A stretch of DNA of 64,000 bases from Comamonadaceae bacterium G21597-S1 (GCA_027214345.1 JAPWHR010000010.1:124001-188000), one strand, 5' to 3'; positions 27,513-36,235 are shown, numbered from the stretch's first letter. Notes: generated by a model not told the origin, from the letters alone. Program-made: numbers and translations.

Positions 27513-27947
27513 ATGACTGAAGTCGCCTTTCATTTCAACATGCCGGACAAGACCCGGTATCTGTGCCGCCTGCTGCGCAAGGCCGTATCGCAAGGCGCGC
27601 AGGTGGCGGTCACCGGCCCGGAGGCGGCCATGGATGAGCTCGACGCCGCCTTGTGGTCCTTCTCGGACACGGATTTTGTTCCCCATTGCCGGGCCGACAG
27701 CGATCCGGTCGTGCTCGATGCGTCGCCGGTGGTCCTGGGCGTGCAAGCGTCGCAGGCGCGGCACCACGATGTCCTGCTCAATCTCGGCGCCGAGGTTCCG
27801 ACCGGATTCGAGCGTTTCGAGCGGGTGATCGAGGTCGTGGGCCCGGACGACACGCAGCGGGTGCAGTCGCGCGCACGCTGGAAGTACTACCAGCAACGGG
27901 GTTATGCGCTGGTTCGGCACGACCTCTCCGGCCAGGGGCGCACCTGA
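27513..27947 (+). CDS. holC: DNA polymerase III chi subunit
   Basis: 144 residues. MTEVAFHFNMPDKTRYLCRL is the typical N-terminus and LWSFSDTDFVPHC the conserved core. Chi links the clamp-loader complex to single-strand binding protein. ATG 27507 is two codons upstream and could be used. Its stop overlaps the start of the next small gene (TGATG). Confidence 0.9.
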   Translation: MTEVAFHFNMPDKTRYLCRLLRKAVSQGAQVAVTGPEAAMDELDAALWSFSDTDFVPHCRADSDPVVLDASPVVLGVQASQARHHDVLLNLGAEVPTGFERFERVIEVVGPDDTQRVQSRARWKYYQQRGYALVRHDLSGQGRT

Positions 27948-28351
27948 TGGTCACCACGGCGCGCGGGTTTCCGCGTTTTCTCCCGACCCTGACCGAGGTG
28001 GTCCAGGTGCCTGCGCAGCCGGTCGAGCCGCCGGAGGACCTGGTCGCCAAGGAGGCCAAACGTCGCGAGGCCTTTGCACAACGGGTGCGCCAGCAGTTGC
28101 GCGAGGCCCTGGACCTGCGCATGCAGGATGCCGTGGCCGACGCCATGCTCGAGCAGGTCGACGTCATCGGCGATCGGCTGCGTCGCCAGATGGAGGACAT
28201 GGTGCGCGAATCGCTGGAGACGGTGGCGGAACGGCTGCGTGCGGAAGTCGACGTGATGGTGCGTGATGCGGTGGAACTGGTGCTCGCCGACGAGGATCCG
28301 CAGACCGTGCTCGATCCGGACGCGCGGGCACCGGAAGAACCGTCATCCTGA
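27947..28351 (+). CDS. Hypothetical helical protein downstream of holC
   Basis: 134 residues, highly charged, with a proline-rich start and a long amphipathic helix (about residues 35-110) rich in Arg, Glu and Leu/Val heptads. No enzymatic motif is seen. It is translationally coupled to holC (one-base overlap). Small proteins follow holC in other Burkholderiales, which supports it being real. Function unknown. Confidence 0.7.
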   Translation: MVTTARGFPRFLPTLTEVVQVPAQPVEPPEDLVAKEAKRREAFAQRVRQQLREALDLRMQDAVADAMLEQVDVIGDRLRRQMEDMVRESLETVAERLRAEVDVMVRDAVELVLADEDPQTVLDPDARAPEEPSS

Positions 28352-28458
28352 CGACATTTCGGGTGGCCGCGGCAGCGTTGTTTTTTGGCGTATCCCGGGG
28401 GGTTCCGTGGTGTTTCCCCAGTGGTATCGGCCCACGATTTACGCTATCCTCGCGGGCT

Positions 28459-28484
28459 GTTGGGACAAATACGTGTCCACCAAC
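28459..28484 (+). promoter_or_regulatory. Stem-loop in the leader of the LivK-type gene
   Basis: GTTG-GGACA, a six-base loop, then TGTCC-ac-CAAC form a two-part stem about 25 bases before the start codon at 28510. It may modulate translation or stabilise the 5' end. Confidence 0.35.
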
Positions 28485-28509
28485 TGAATAACCCCCCCTT
28501 GGAGTTCCT

Positions 28510-29733
28510 ATGCAAATGAAATTTCGTACTACGTTGACGTTGTGCGCGGCCGCTGCCTTGATGGTTGCTTGCGGCAAGAAGGAAGAGCCGGCGCCTGCCG
28601 CTGCACCCGCTGCTCCTGCCCCCGCCGCCGCTCCGGCCGCACCTGCGCCCGAGGCCGCTTCCGACGTCATCAAGATCGGCCACGTCGGGCCGACCAGTGG
28701 TCCGATCGCTCACCTGGGCAAAGACAACGAGAACGGCGCCCGCATGGCGATCGACGAACTCAACGCCAAGGGCATCATGATCGGTGGCAAGAAGGTCACG
28801 CTCGAGCTGTTGCCCGAGGACGACGCAGGTGATCCGAAGCAGGGCACTGCCGTCGCGACCAAGCTGGTCGACGCCAAGGTCAACGGTGTGATCGGACACC
28901 TGAACTCGGGTACCACGATTCCCGCCTCGGCCATCTACGACGCAGCCGGCATTCCCCAGATCTCGCCGTCGGCGACCAACCCCAAGTACACCCGCCAGGG
29001 CTTCAAGGGCGTGTTCCGGGTCGTGGCTGACGACGTGCACCTGGGCAGCACGCTGGGCAAATACGCCGTCAACACCCTCAAGGGCAAGGCGATCGGCGTG
29101 ATCGACGACCGTACCGCCTACGGCCAAGGTGTTGCCGAGGAGTTCAAGAAAGCGGTCGAAGCTGCCGGCGGTACCGTCGTGGGCCATGAGTTCACCACCG
29201 ACAAGGCAACCGACTTCAACGCCATCCTGACCACCCTCAAGGGCAAGAAGGTCGACGTCGTGTTCTTTGGCGGCATGGACGCCGTTGCCGGCCCGATGAT
29301 CAAGCAGATGGTCCAGCTCGGCATCAAGGCCAAGTTCATGGGTGGCGACGGCATCTGCTCGGGCGAACTGCCCAAGCTCGCTGGTGAAGCGCTCAAGGAC
29401 GACATGGTGTACTGCGCCGAGGCCGGCGGTGTCGAAGGCGAGCAAAAGGTCGGCATGGAGAAATTCCGCGCTGACTTCAAGGCCAAGTTCGGCGCCGATG
29501 TGCAGGTGTATGCACCCTACGTCTATGACGCTTTGAACGTGATGGTCGCGGCGATGGTCAAGGCCGACTCGGCCGACCCTGCCAAGTACCTGCCGGAACT
29601 CAAGGCCACGGCCGACTACAAGGGCGTGACGGGCAACATCTCGTTCGACGAGAAGGGTGACATCAAGAATGGCGCCTTGACCCTGATGACCTACAAAGGT
29701 GGCAAGCGCACCGAGCTGGCCGTGATCCGCTGA
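28510..29733 (+). CDS. Branched-chain amino acid-type ABC receptor (LivK-like), probable lipoprotein
   Basis: 407 residues. A signal peptide ends in LMVAC, a good lipobox, followed by GKKEEP and about 30 residues of Ala/Pro repeats. The periplasmic-binding fold starts at VIKIGHVGPTSGPIAHLGKD and includes YGQGVAEEFKKAVEAAGGTV and a C-terminal SFDEKGD. The membrane tether and Ala/Pro linker are unusual compared with the soluble E. coli LivK. No permease or ATPase genes are adjacent. GGAG lies six bases before the ATG, and a strong terminator follows. Confidence 0.9.
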   Translation: MQMKFRTTLTLCAAAALMVACGKKEEPAPAAAPAAPAPAAAPAAPAPEAASDVIKIGHVGPTSGPIAHLGKDNENGARMAIDELNAKGIMIGGKKVTLELLPEDDAGDPKQGTAVATKLVDAKVNGVIGHLNSGTTIPASAIYDAAGIPQISPSATNPKYTRQGFKGVFRVVADDVHLGSTLGKYAVNTLKGKAIGVIDDRTAYGQGVAEEFKKAVEAAGGTVVGHEFTTDKATDFNAILTTLKGKKVDVVFFGGMDAVAGPMIKQMVQLGIKAKFMGGDGICSGELPKLAGEALKDDMVYCAEAGGVEGEQKVGMEKFRADFKAKFGADVQVYAPYVYDALNVMVAAMVKADSADPAKYLPELKATADYKGVTGNISFDEKGDIKNGALTLMTYKGGKRTELAVIR

Positions 29734-29759
29734 TCCAGCGTTCCTGACTCCAGCAACAG

Positions 29760-29782
29760 GCCCCGCGACGCGGGGCTTTTTT
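29760..29782 (+). terminator. Rho-independent terminator of the LivK-type gene
   Basis: GCCCCGC (29760-29766), a GAC loop, GCGGGGC (29770-29776), then six T residues. It lies 27 bp after the stop and four bases before the intron remnant. Confidence 0.92.
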
Positions 29783-29786
29783 CATG

Positions 29787-30445
29787 GTGCGCCCAGCATG
29801 GGCGCACTACTACGGGTGCAAGTCCCGTCGTAAGTTGATCACAGCGAACGAAGTGAAACGCAACTGCATGAGGGCAACCTGGTGTGGAGGGAAGTCGCTG
29901 GCCAAGGTCCATACGAGCAGGAGTGTTCGAGTCCCATGTCGATGCACAAGGCCATGCGTCAGATGCCCGAGAAATCTGGGCGGGCGGGCGTAATGCGCGG
30001 TGAAGCCGTGCATGCTCCGGCCAGCGATGAAGTCAAGGGCGAGCGACATGAACGGGTAGACACAGGGTTGGGGCTGCTCGGCGCAGCCTTGACGAGAGAG
30101 AACCTGTAACGGGCGTCCAAACGGATGAGGGCCTATAAGGGCGCTGCGGGTGTGGATCTGGAGAAATTCTTCGACACCGTGCACCACGACATTCTGATGG
30201 ACCGGCTGCAACGGCGTATCGGGGCTGCCGGAGTGATCCGGCTGATCCGTGCTTGCCTGAACAGCGGAATCATGTGTGATGGCGTGGTGATCCAGCACTA
30301 TCAGGGTACGCCGCAAGGTGGCCCCTGAGTCCGCTGCTGGCCAACGCGCTGCTCGATGAGGTGGACAAACCGTTGGCGCGGCGCGGGCACTGCTTCGCAC
30401 GGTATGCCGATGACTGCAACGTGTACGTTCGCAGTCGCCGGGACT
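29787..30445 (+). mobile_element. Truncated group II intron remnant
   Basis: The left end GTGCGCCCAGCATGGGCGC is a typical group II intron 5' end that folds into the first hairpin, followed by GGTGCAAGTCCCGTC. A domain I-like region continues to about 30120, then a broken intron-encoded protein. No domain V/VI or 3' end is seen; similarity to intron proteins stops near 30440, where the GMC gene begins. The element sits right behind an intrinsic terminator, the preferred target of group IIC introns. Confidence 0.8.
30125..30440 (+). pseudogene. Group II intron-encoded reverse transcriptase/maturase (broken)
   Basis: The frame runs from MRAYKGAAGVD straight into LEKFFDTVHHDILMDRLQ, so the part normally between KGAAGVD and the DLEKFFD motif is deleted. 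The TPQGGP motif is then followed by a stop because one C is missing from the run at about 30327. In the next frame the protein resumes as SPLLANALLDEVDKPL and RYADDCNVYVRSR, including the YADD catalytic box. The maturase and C-terminal parts are absent. Three separate lesions make it non-functional. Confidence 0.85.
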
Positions 30446-32163
30446 CAGCAGCGTGTCGCCTGGGGCGGCCCGGAGCCCATCGTGTCTGCCACTTTCTCCG
30501 CCAACATCATGACGGGGAGCATCATGCCCGCACGCACAATCGACGGGAATGACGATGCGTCGACCACGCGCAGGCCCTGCAGGCCGCGCACCCGGCAATG
30601 TTCGTCCAGCACCGCCATCGGATCGCTGGCGGGCCCCATCTTGCAGGTGCAGCTGACGTGGTGCGAGAGCCCGGTATGCTGCAGTACCCGCGCACGCAGC
30701 GCGGTCGCGTCACCGGCCAAGGCGGCGGGGTCAATAGACGCGTGGCGCAGTCCGATGGCGCGGGCCCAGGGAATGTCCAGCAGGTTCTTGAGCACCAGCG
30801 CCTGGCACCATGCCGACGCGCTGCGCCGCGCCAGGCGCCGGACCATGGCCCCGCCTGGAAAAAACACCTGGTGGCGCTTGCTCGCCACGGCCGGATCGGC
30901 CAGCAACTCGAGTGCGAACTGCAATCCATGCACCATACGTTCCAGGTCCCGCACGTCCGACAGCAGGTTGAAGCGTACCTGCGGCATCGCCAATGGGCTG
31001 GGGCTGGTCAGTGTGACACTGCCTGTGGAACGAGGTTCGTACAGGGCGACGCCGACCACGCCGATGCTTGCGCCGAGCGGATGCCAGCCGGCCTTGTTGA
31101 TGCTGACCAGCCCCAGGTCGTGCGCCAAGGCACCGTGCATGCCGGACGAAAAGCGCAGGCAGTTCTGTCCCAGGTCGCGCTGTCCGTTCGACTGCCTGCT
31201 GGCCCCGGGCAGGTGCACGGCCAGTTCGATCTTGGGATGGTTCTGCAGGTTCTTGCCGACGCCGGGCAAGTCATGCTGCAACGGAACGCCCATCGCGCGC
31301 AGCGGTTCGGCGGGCCCGATGCCCGAGCGCAACAGCAGCGCCGGGCTGAAGATGCCACCGCAAGACACGATGGTCTCCGCTGCGTGCGCGGCCCAGGTGC
31401 CCGTCGCACTGCGCAGCAGCGCGCCGACAACCTGGTGTCCGTCGACGAGCAATCGTTCGGCGCGGGTGCCGGCCATCACCGTCAGGTTGCTGCGCGCGCG
31501 CACCTGGTGCGTCAGGTAGGCGGATGCGGCGGATACGCGCCGGTGCGGAAGATTGGTCATCGGCAGCGCGCTCAGACCGTCGTCGAAATCGCCGTTGTAG
31601 TCCGCGAACAGGCGATGACCGCGGCGCTGCAGGGCATCGCCGATGGCCCTGCTGAACGGTGCCCAGGCCGTCTCGGGTTGGCGACGCACGGTGACCGGGC
31701 CATGTCGGCCGTGCAGCGAGCCGCCGAAGTCCAGGTCGGTCTCGAGCTTGCGGAAATACGGCAACACGTCGTCCCAGGCCCAGCCCGTGGCTCCCTGTTC
31801 GTGCCAGAAGTCATAGTCGCCGGGTTGGCCGCGGAAGGCGATCGAGCCGTTGATGATGGTGCCGCCGCCGACGCCAAAGCCCTGCAGGAAGTGACGGGAT
31901 GCCCGCGGCTGACCGTCGCGCGCGGCGCCGACTTCGGCGACCAGGTCTGGCCAGGAGTAAGCCGGATTGCCATGCGCGACCGGCAATGGGTCTCGGATAT
32001 CCGGATGTTCACGGTCCGGCGGCACGTCCGGTCCGGCTTCGATCAGCAGTACCTGCCTACCAGGGTCTTCGGACAAGCGACTGGCCAGCACGCAGCCGGC
32101 TGCACCGGCACCGATAACGATGACGTCGTAGTTGGCGGCGCCGGGCGTCGGGCGCGTACTCAT
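30445..32163 (-). CDS. GMC-family FAD-dependent oxidoreductase
   Basis: 572 residues. The FAD-binding motif DVIVIGAGAAGCVLASRLSE lies at residues about 12-31 and FGVGGGTIINGSIAFRG and SPALLLRSGIGP follow as GMC signatures. GMC enzymes oxidise alcohols, often with a quinone or oxygen as acceptor. The catalytic His region HHVSCTCKMG is present, but the usual Asn/His in the final TNAP-like motif is replaced by RAGMMLPVMM. The ATG overlaps the stop of the transthyretin-like gene (ATGA). The gene ends at the boundary with the intron remnant, so its last residues may derive from that junction. Confidence 0.87.
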   Translation of the reverse strand: MSTRPTPGAANYDVIVIGAGAAGCVLASRLSEDPGRQVLLIEAGPDVPPDREHPDIRDPLPVAHGNPAYSWPDLVAEVGAARDGQPRASRHFLQGFGVGGGTIINGSIAFRGQPGDYDFWHEQGATGWAWDDVLPYFRKLETDLDFGGSLHGRHGPVTVRRQPETAWAPFSRAIGDALQRRGHRLFADYNGDFDDGLSALPMTNLPHRRVSAASAYLTHQVRARSNLTVMAGTRAERLLVDGHQVVGALLRSATGTWAAHAAETIVSCGGIFSPALLLRSGIGPAEPLRAMGVPLQHDLPGVGKNLQNHPKIELAVHLPGASRQSNGQRDLGQNCLRFSSGMHGALAHDLGLVSINKAGWHPLGASIGVVGVALYEPRSTGSVTLTSPSPLAMPQVRFNLLSDVRDLERMVHGLQFALELLADPAVASKRHQVFFPGGAMVRRLARRSASAWCQALVLKNLLDIPWARAIGLRHASIDPAALAGDATALRARVLQHTGLSHHVSCTCKMGPASDPMAVLDEHCRVRGLQGLRVVDASSFPSIVRAGMMLPVMMLAEKVADTMGSGPPQATRC

Positions 32164-32540
32164 GTGTGCTGCACCACCAGCAGCAGCGAGCAGTTGCACG
32201 GCGTCAAGCTGACGGGGAAGTGGTAGCGTGCGTTCGCATCGCCGACGCGAAAGCGCAGCGTCAGCTCGCGCAGCGCGCTGGCAGGTTCAGTGGGGGCATC
32301 CTGTGCAGCCCAGTAGTCGGCGACGGCAAGCACCAGCTCGTAGTCGTGGTTCGCCTGGCTGGGCGTGTCCAGGTCGACCGACTGCAGCAGCCGCCCGCCT
32401 GCGTCGGTGGCATGGGTGAACACCACGTCGTGCAGCCCATCGGGACGGCAGCGCCGCAGCGTCACGCCGAGTGCGGCAGCATGGGTTCCGCGGACCGCGT
32501 CCAGCGCGTGGCAGGAAATGGTGAACATGTGCGTCTTCAT
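32160..32540 (-). CDS. Transthyretin / 5-hydroxyisourate hydrolase-like protein
   Basis: 126 residues. SCHALDAVRGTHAAALGV near the N-terminus corresponds to the THVLDxxxGxPAxGV start of hydroxyisourate hydrolases. YELVLAVADYW and RFRVGDANARYHFPVSLTP match the later strands with the conserved Arg and His. The defining C-terminal YRGS tetrapeptide is missing; the protein ends in SLLLVVQHT. It is therefore unlikely to be a standard urate-pathway enzyme. It overlaps both neighbours by four bases (ATGA at each junction), so its product probably works with the ThDP enzyme and the GMC oxidoreductase. Confidence 0.72.
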   Translation of the reverse strand: MKTHMFTISCHALDAVRGTHAAALGVTLRRCRPDGLHDVVFTHATDAGGRLLQSVDLDTPSQANHDYELVLAVADYWAAQDAPTEPASALRELTLRFRVGDANARYHFPVSLTPCNCSLLLVVQHT

Positions 32541-34267
32541 TCGATCGAGGATTTGTCGCGCTTGTTGGTCACGGCGCCGATGATGGGCGTGATCACGCCC
32601 CGGGTGATCACGTTGACACACGCGGGCTTGCCACTGGCCAGGGCGCGCGCGATGGCCGGAGCCAGGTCCTGCAGTCGTTCGACCCGTTCGGCGTATCCGC
32701 CCATGCCTTGCACCATCCGGTCGAACGGAATGTCGCGGAAGTCGGTCGCATAGTGGGAGCCATCCGGAAACAGCCGTTCCTGCTGCTGCGAGATGCAGTC
32801 CAGTCCGCGATTGTTGTCGATCACGACGACGATGGGCAGGTTTTCCTGGAACGCCAGTTCCAGTGACATGCCGCCACACAGGAAGGCGCCGTCGCCGCTT
32901 ACCAGCACGACGCGGGCATCGGGTTGGGTGTTCCTGACCGACAGCGCCATCGACACGCCCACGCCCAGCATGCTGAAGCTGCCCGGGTGCAAGATTCCGG
33001 CCAGTTCGCCGCCGCGCGCACCGTGCAGCTTGACACCGATCTCGGCCCAGAAGTGCGTGTTGCCGCCGTCGTAGACGAACCAGTCCGTGCTGCCCAGCTG
33101 GGACTGCACGGTCAGTGACAACTGCAGCGGGTGGATGCGGTGGTCGGCTTCGGTTTCGCGCGCCAGGTCGTTCAGTGTCGATGCGACCCAGGCGTCGCGC
33201 CACGCGCGGTTGCTGGCCAGCCAGCCGGCATCGAGCAACCAGCGGCCTTGCGCGCGCAGCGCGGCCAACGCGTCCAGAAATGCGCCGGGATCGGACAGCA
33301 ACAAGCTGTCCGCCGCGCGGTTGTGCTCCAGTTCCTCGTGCGATCCGTTGACGCAGATCAGCCGCGTGCTGGCCGGAAACAGGCTGGTGTTGCCGAAGTC
33401 CATCTGGTTGTCGAGCCGTGCGCCGACCAGTATGGCGGCATCGCAGGCCTGAAGCGCCTGTGCACTGGGCGGGAATTGGTGGATATCGGCCAGCCCCATG
33501 TAGGCGGGTGCATGCTCCGGCACCATCTTGCGGTGGCCAGGCATGTTGAAGATCGGAATGCCGAGTGACTCGGCAGTGGCGGCCAGCGATCGTTCCGCGC
33601 CCGACCACCACACCCCATGGCCCGCGATCAGCAGCGGCTTGCGCGCCTGGGCAATCTGCTCGAGTACCGCATCGAGCCGGGACGGCTCGGGCCAGGCCCT
33701 GTCGATGGCGCTCGGACCGCGGTCAAACGGCCGCTCTTGGCGACCCGCGTCGCGCGGGAAGGAGGAGAACATCACGTCCACCGGCACGCTCAGGTGGACC
33801 GGACCGGGATATCCGCTTTGCGCGATCCGCCAGGCCCGGTCGACGAATTCGCCGATTCGATTGCCGTCGTCCACGCTTGCGCTGTATTTCGTGAACGGCG
33901 CTGCCATCGCCACGGTGTCCACCTCCTTGAACCCGCCAGCGCCGCGGCGTCGCAATGTGCTCGCCGAGGTGATGAAAATCACCGGGACGCGTTCGCCCCA
34001 GGCTTCCATCATCGCGCCCGCCGTGTTGGCGCTCTCGGGGCCTGCCAGGCATACCGCCGGCTTGCGCGTGATGCGGGTATGGGCATCGGCCATGAATCCG
34101 GCGATCTGCTCGTGCGGGCAGTTGATGACGCGCATGCCGTGGGACTGGAATCCCTCCAGCGCCGGATTGCAAAAGCCGCCCGACAAGGTGAAGACGTGCT
34201 GGACGCCTTTGTCGTGTAATGCGCGGGCCAGCAGATGGCCGCCTCGTACCTTCGTGTCGTCTGACAT
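32537..34267 (-). CDS. Thiamine diphosphate-dependent enzyme (acetolactate synthase / decarboxylase-like)
   Basis: 576 residues with the three-domain POX fold. The catalytic Glu of the PYR domain is in CPHEQIAGFMADAHTRIT (about residue 53), and the ThDP/Mg motif GDGAFLCGG...DNNRG is near residues 450-480. Family members decarboxylate or ligate 2-oxo acids, or cleave acyl-CoA thioesters. The reaction here is unknown; the sequence resembles acetolactate-synthase-like proteins of catabolic loci. A strong GAGGAGC precedes the ATG. First gene of a three-gene coupled operon, divergent from a Bug receptor gene. Confidence 0.85.
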   Translation of the reverse strand: MSDDTKVRGGHLLARALHDKGVQHVFTLSGGFCNPALEGFQSHGMRVINCPHEQIAGFMADAHTRITRKPAVCLAGPESANTAGAMMEAWGERVPVIFITSASTLRRRGAGGFKEVDTVAMAAPFTKYSASVDDGNRIGEFVDRAWRIAQSGYPGPVHLSVPVDVMFSSFPRDAGRQERPFDRGPSAIDRAWPEPSRLDAVLEQIAQARKPLLIAGHGVWWSGAERSLAATAESLGIPIFNMPGHRKMVPEHAPAYMGLADIHQFPPSAQALQACDAAILVGARLDNQMDFGNTSLFPASTRLICVNGSHEELEHNRAADSLLLSDPGAFLDALAALRAQGRWLLDAGWLASNRAWRDAWVASTLNDLARETEADHRIHPLQLSLTVQSQLGSTDWFVYDGGNTHFWAEIGVKLHGARGGELAGILHPGSFSMLGVGVSMALSVRNTQPDARVVLVSGDGAFLCGGMSLELAFQENLPIVVVIDNNRGLDCISQQQERLFPDGSHYATDFRDIPFDRMVQGMGGYAERVERLQDLAPAIARALASGKPACVNVITRGVITPIIGAVTNKRDKSSIE

Positions 34268-34473
34268 GTGTTTGCTCCTCGCAGTGGATGTGGTTGTCCG
34301 ACTGGCCCGTGCCGGTGCGTGTCGGTCAGGTGATTGTTTGTGCGCGATGCGACCGATCGCCGCAATGTCGGCGCGACTTTGTCCAAAAGCTGACAGAGTG
34401 CGAAGGACGCCACTGCCTGTGAGCGGCGGTGCTGATGTTCAATCGACAGATCGACAGCCACACAGGAGACGAC
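34268..34473. promoter_or_regulatory. Divergent promoter region between the ThDP operon and the Bug gene
   Basis: A 206-bp gap between divergent starts. Each gene has a good Shine-Dalgarno (GAGGAGC for the ThDP gene, AGGAG for the receptor gene). It must hold both promoters. No clear Crp/Fnr-type palindrome is evident by eye. Confidence 0.45.
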
Positions 34474-35502
34474 ATGCCCATTCTTACCTCTTCGCCAACA
34501 CCGCACGCCGGCACATCGCCTCGGATATCGCGGCGCGGAATGCTCTTGGCCGGCGCGGCCGGCGCCGGCGCCAGCCTGTTCAGTCCATGGTCCGTCGCGC
34601 AGGGTGGCTTTCCCAGCCGCCCCGTCACCATCGTGTTGCCGTTTCCGGCGGGAGGCGGCGCCGATATCGACGTGCGCCTGCTCGCACCGGAGCTCGGCCG
34701 CCTGCTCGGCCAACCCATCGTGATCGAGAACGCGAGTGGCGCTGGGGGCACCATTGGTATCCAGAAGGGTTTGCGCGCCCAGCCGGACGGGCACACCTTG
34801 TTTTATGGCTCGCCCAGCGAAACCGTCCTGATGCCGATGATCAATCCGGCCGTGCCATACAAGACCGAGGACCTGCAGGCCGTGGCGCTGTCCGCCAAGA
34901 CGCCGCTGGCTTTCTTCACCCGGCCGGATCACCCCGCGGGCGACCTGGAACAGTTGATTGCGTACGCGCGCCGCAATCCGGGCAAGGTGACGTTCGGAAC
35001 CTCGGGTGTAGGGTCGTTCCAGCACATGGCCACCGAGATCGTCAAGGCCAGGACCGGCACCTTCATGTTGCACATCCCCTACCGGGGCGGGGCCGGTGTC
35101 GTCAACGACGTGCTGGGCGGACAACTCGACTTCGGCGTCGTGGTCGTGCCGGTGGTTGCCGGCTTCGTCGCGCAGGGACGCATGAAGGTGCTGGGCGTTT
35201 CGTCGGCCGGGCGATCGGCGGTCCTGCCCGACGTGCCTTCCTTCGGCGAGAGCGCATCGCTCAAGGGCCTTGATCTGCAGACCTGGGGTATGTTTTTCGC
35301 CCCGCATGGCGTCGCTGCGACGCAGTTGGAACAACTCAATGCTGCTCTGCGCGACGCAGCACGATCGCCCGCCGTGGTACAGCAACGCCGCAAAATGGGC
35401 ATGGAGGCCGCCCAGCCCATGGGACCGGCGCAGGCGCAGGCCTTCCTGCTGGCCGAACGCGATCTCTACAAGGGAGTTGTCAACCGCATCAAGTTCGACT
35501 GA
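34474..35502 (+). CDS. Bug/TctC-family receptor with twin-arginine signal
   Basis: 342 residues. The N-terminus carries a Tat-like SRRGMLLAGAAGAGA signal, unusual for this mostly Sec-exported family. The mature protein begins near FPSRPVTIVLPFPAGGGADID and contains HIPYRGGAGVVNDVLGGQLD. It is an orphan receptor without TctAB, probably for the substrate of the divergent ThDP/GMC operon. Its 3' end overlaps the convergent Crp/Fnr gene by 14 bp. Confidence 0.9.
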   Translation: MPILTSSPTPHAGTSPRISRRGMLLAGAAGAGASLFSPWSVAQGGFPSRPVTIVLPFPAGGGADIDVRLLAPELGRLLGQPIVIENASGAGGTIGIQKGLRAQPDGHTLFYGSPSETVLMPMINPAVPYKTEDLQAVALSAKTPLAFFTRPDHPAGDLEQLIAYARRNPGKVTFGTSGVGSFQHMATEIVKARTGTFMLHIPYRGGAGVVNDVLGGQLDFGVVVVPVVAGFVAQGRMKVLGVSSAGRSAVLPDVPSFGESASLKGLDLQTWGMFFAPHGVAATQLEQLNAALRDAARSPAVVQQRRKMGMEAAQPMGPAQAQAFLLAERDLYKGVVNRIKFD

Positions 35503-36235
35503 CGCCGCACCCGGCCCCTTCGCCGTTGGGCCCGTGCACGCGCTGCAGCGCCGTTTCGTCGGTGATCGTGATCTTGCGGTAGGTCATGCGGATACAGCCG
35601 AGTTGCTGCAATCGGCCGATCGCGGCATTGATGCGTTGCCGGCTCACCCCCAGCGTGTCGGCCAAATCGGATTGGGACAACTGCATGTCCAGCACGATGC
35701 CGTCTTCCCTGGGCAGTCCGTACATTGCGACCCAGGTACTGAGCAGGCGGGCCAGCCGCTCCTCGACCGGCATGGACGGGTCGGCTGCGAGCCGGTCGTA
35801 CAGGATGCGGCTGCGGTACGCCAACTGGCTCTCGCACGCACGCACGACATCGATGTGGTGCGTGCGCAGCAGCATGATCGCAGAGCGCGGGATCATCATC
35901 ATGCTGCTGGCCACGCGTGCCTTGAGATCGGTCACGTGGCCCATGCCGTCGAGCAGACCCATGAAGCCGACCAGGTCGCCTGGCTGAAGGTAACTGATCA
36001 GCAGCCGATGTCCATCCCGGCGCGTGATGCTCGATTCCAGCGAACCTTCGATCAGCACGCCCAGCGCGTTGATCGAGCCGCCGCGGTGCAACAGAAACTC
36101 GCCCTTGTCCAGCATGCGCAAGGCACCTGCCGCGACCAGGGTGTCCAGCGTTGATGGCGCGCAGTCCCGGAACCCGATGGCCCGCCCGAGCAGGGCACGC
36201 GCAAGTGTTGCATGGTGCGGAGGTGCGGTTGACAT
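35489..36235 (-). CDS. Crp/Fnr-family transcriptional regulator
   Basis: 248 residues from the ATG at 36235 (an ATG 14 codons upstream is possible). A cyclic-nucleotide-binding-like beta-barrel (LHRGGSINALGVLIEGSLE, PGDLVGFMGLLDG) is followed by a dimer helix and a Crp-type winged helix (LSQSDLADTLGVSRQRINAA). No Fnr-type cysteine cluster is seen at the N-terminus, so oxygen sensing by an iron-sulfur cluster is unlikely. Convergent with the Bug gene and divergent from the CaiB gene. Confidence 0.87.
   Translation of the reverse strand: MSTAPPHHATLARALLGRAIGFRDCAPSTLDTLVAAGALRMLDKGEFLLHRGGSINALGVLIEGSLESSITRRDGHRLLISYLQPGDLVGFMGLLDGMGHVTDLKARVASSMMMIPRSAIMLLRTHHIDVVRACESQLAYRSRILYDRLAADPSMPVEERLARLLSTWVAMYGLPREDGIVLDMQLSQSDLADTLGVSRQRINAAIGRLQQLGCIRMTYRKITITDETALQRVHGPNGEGAGCGVSRT

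Noticed and set aside
32160-32540. Naming the transthyretin-like gene as hydroxyisourate hydrolase (uraH)
   Set aside because: The defining C-terminal YRGS is absent and there are no urate pathway genes.
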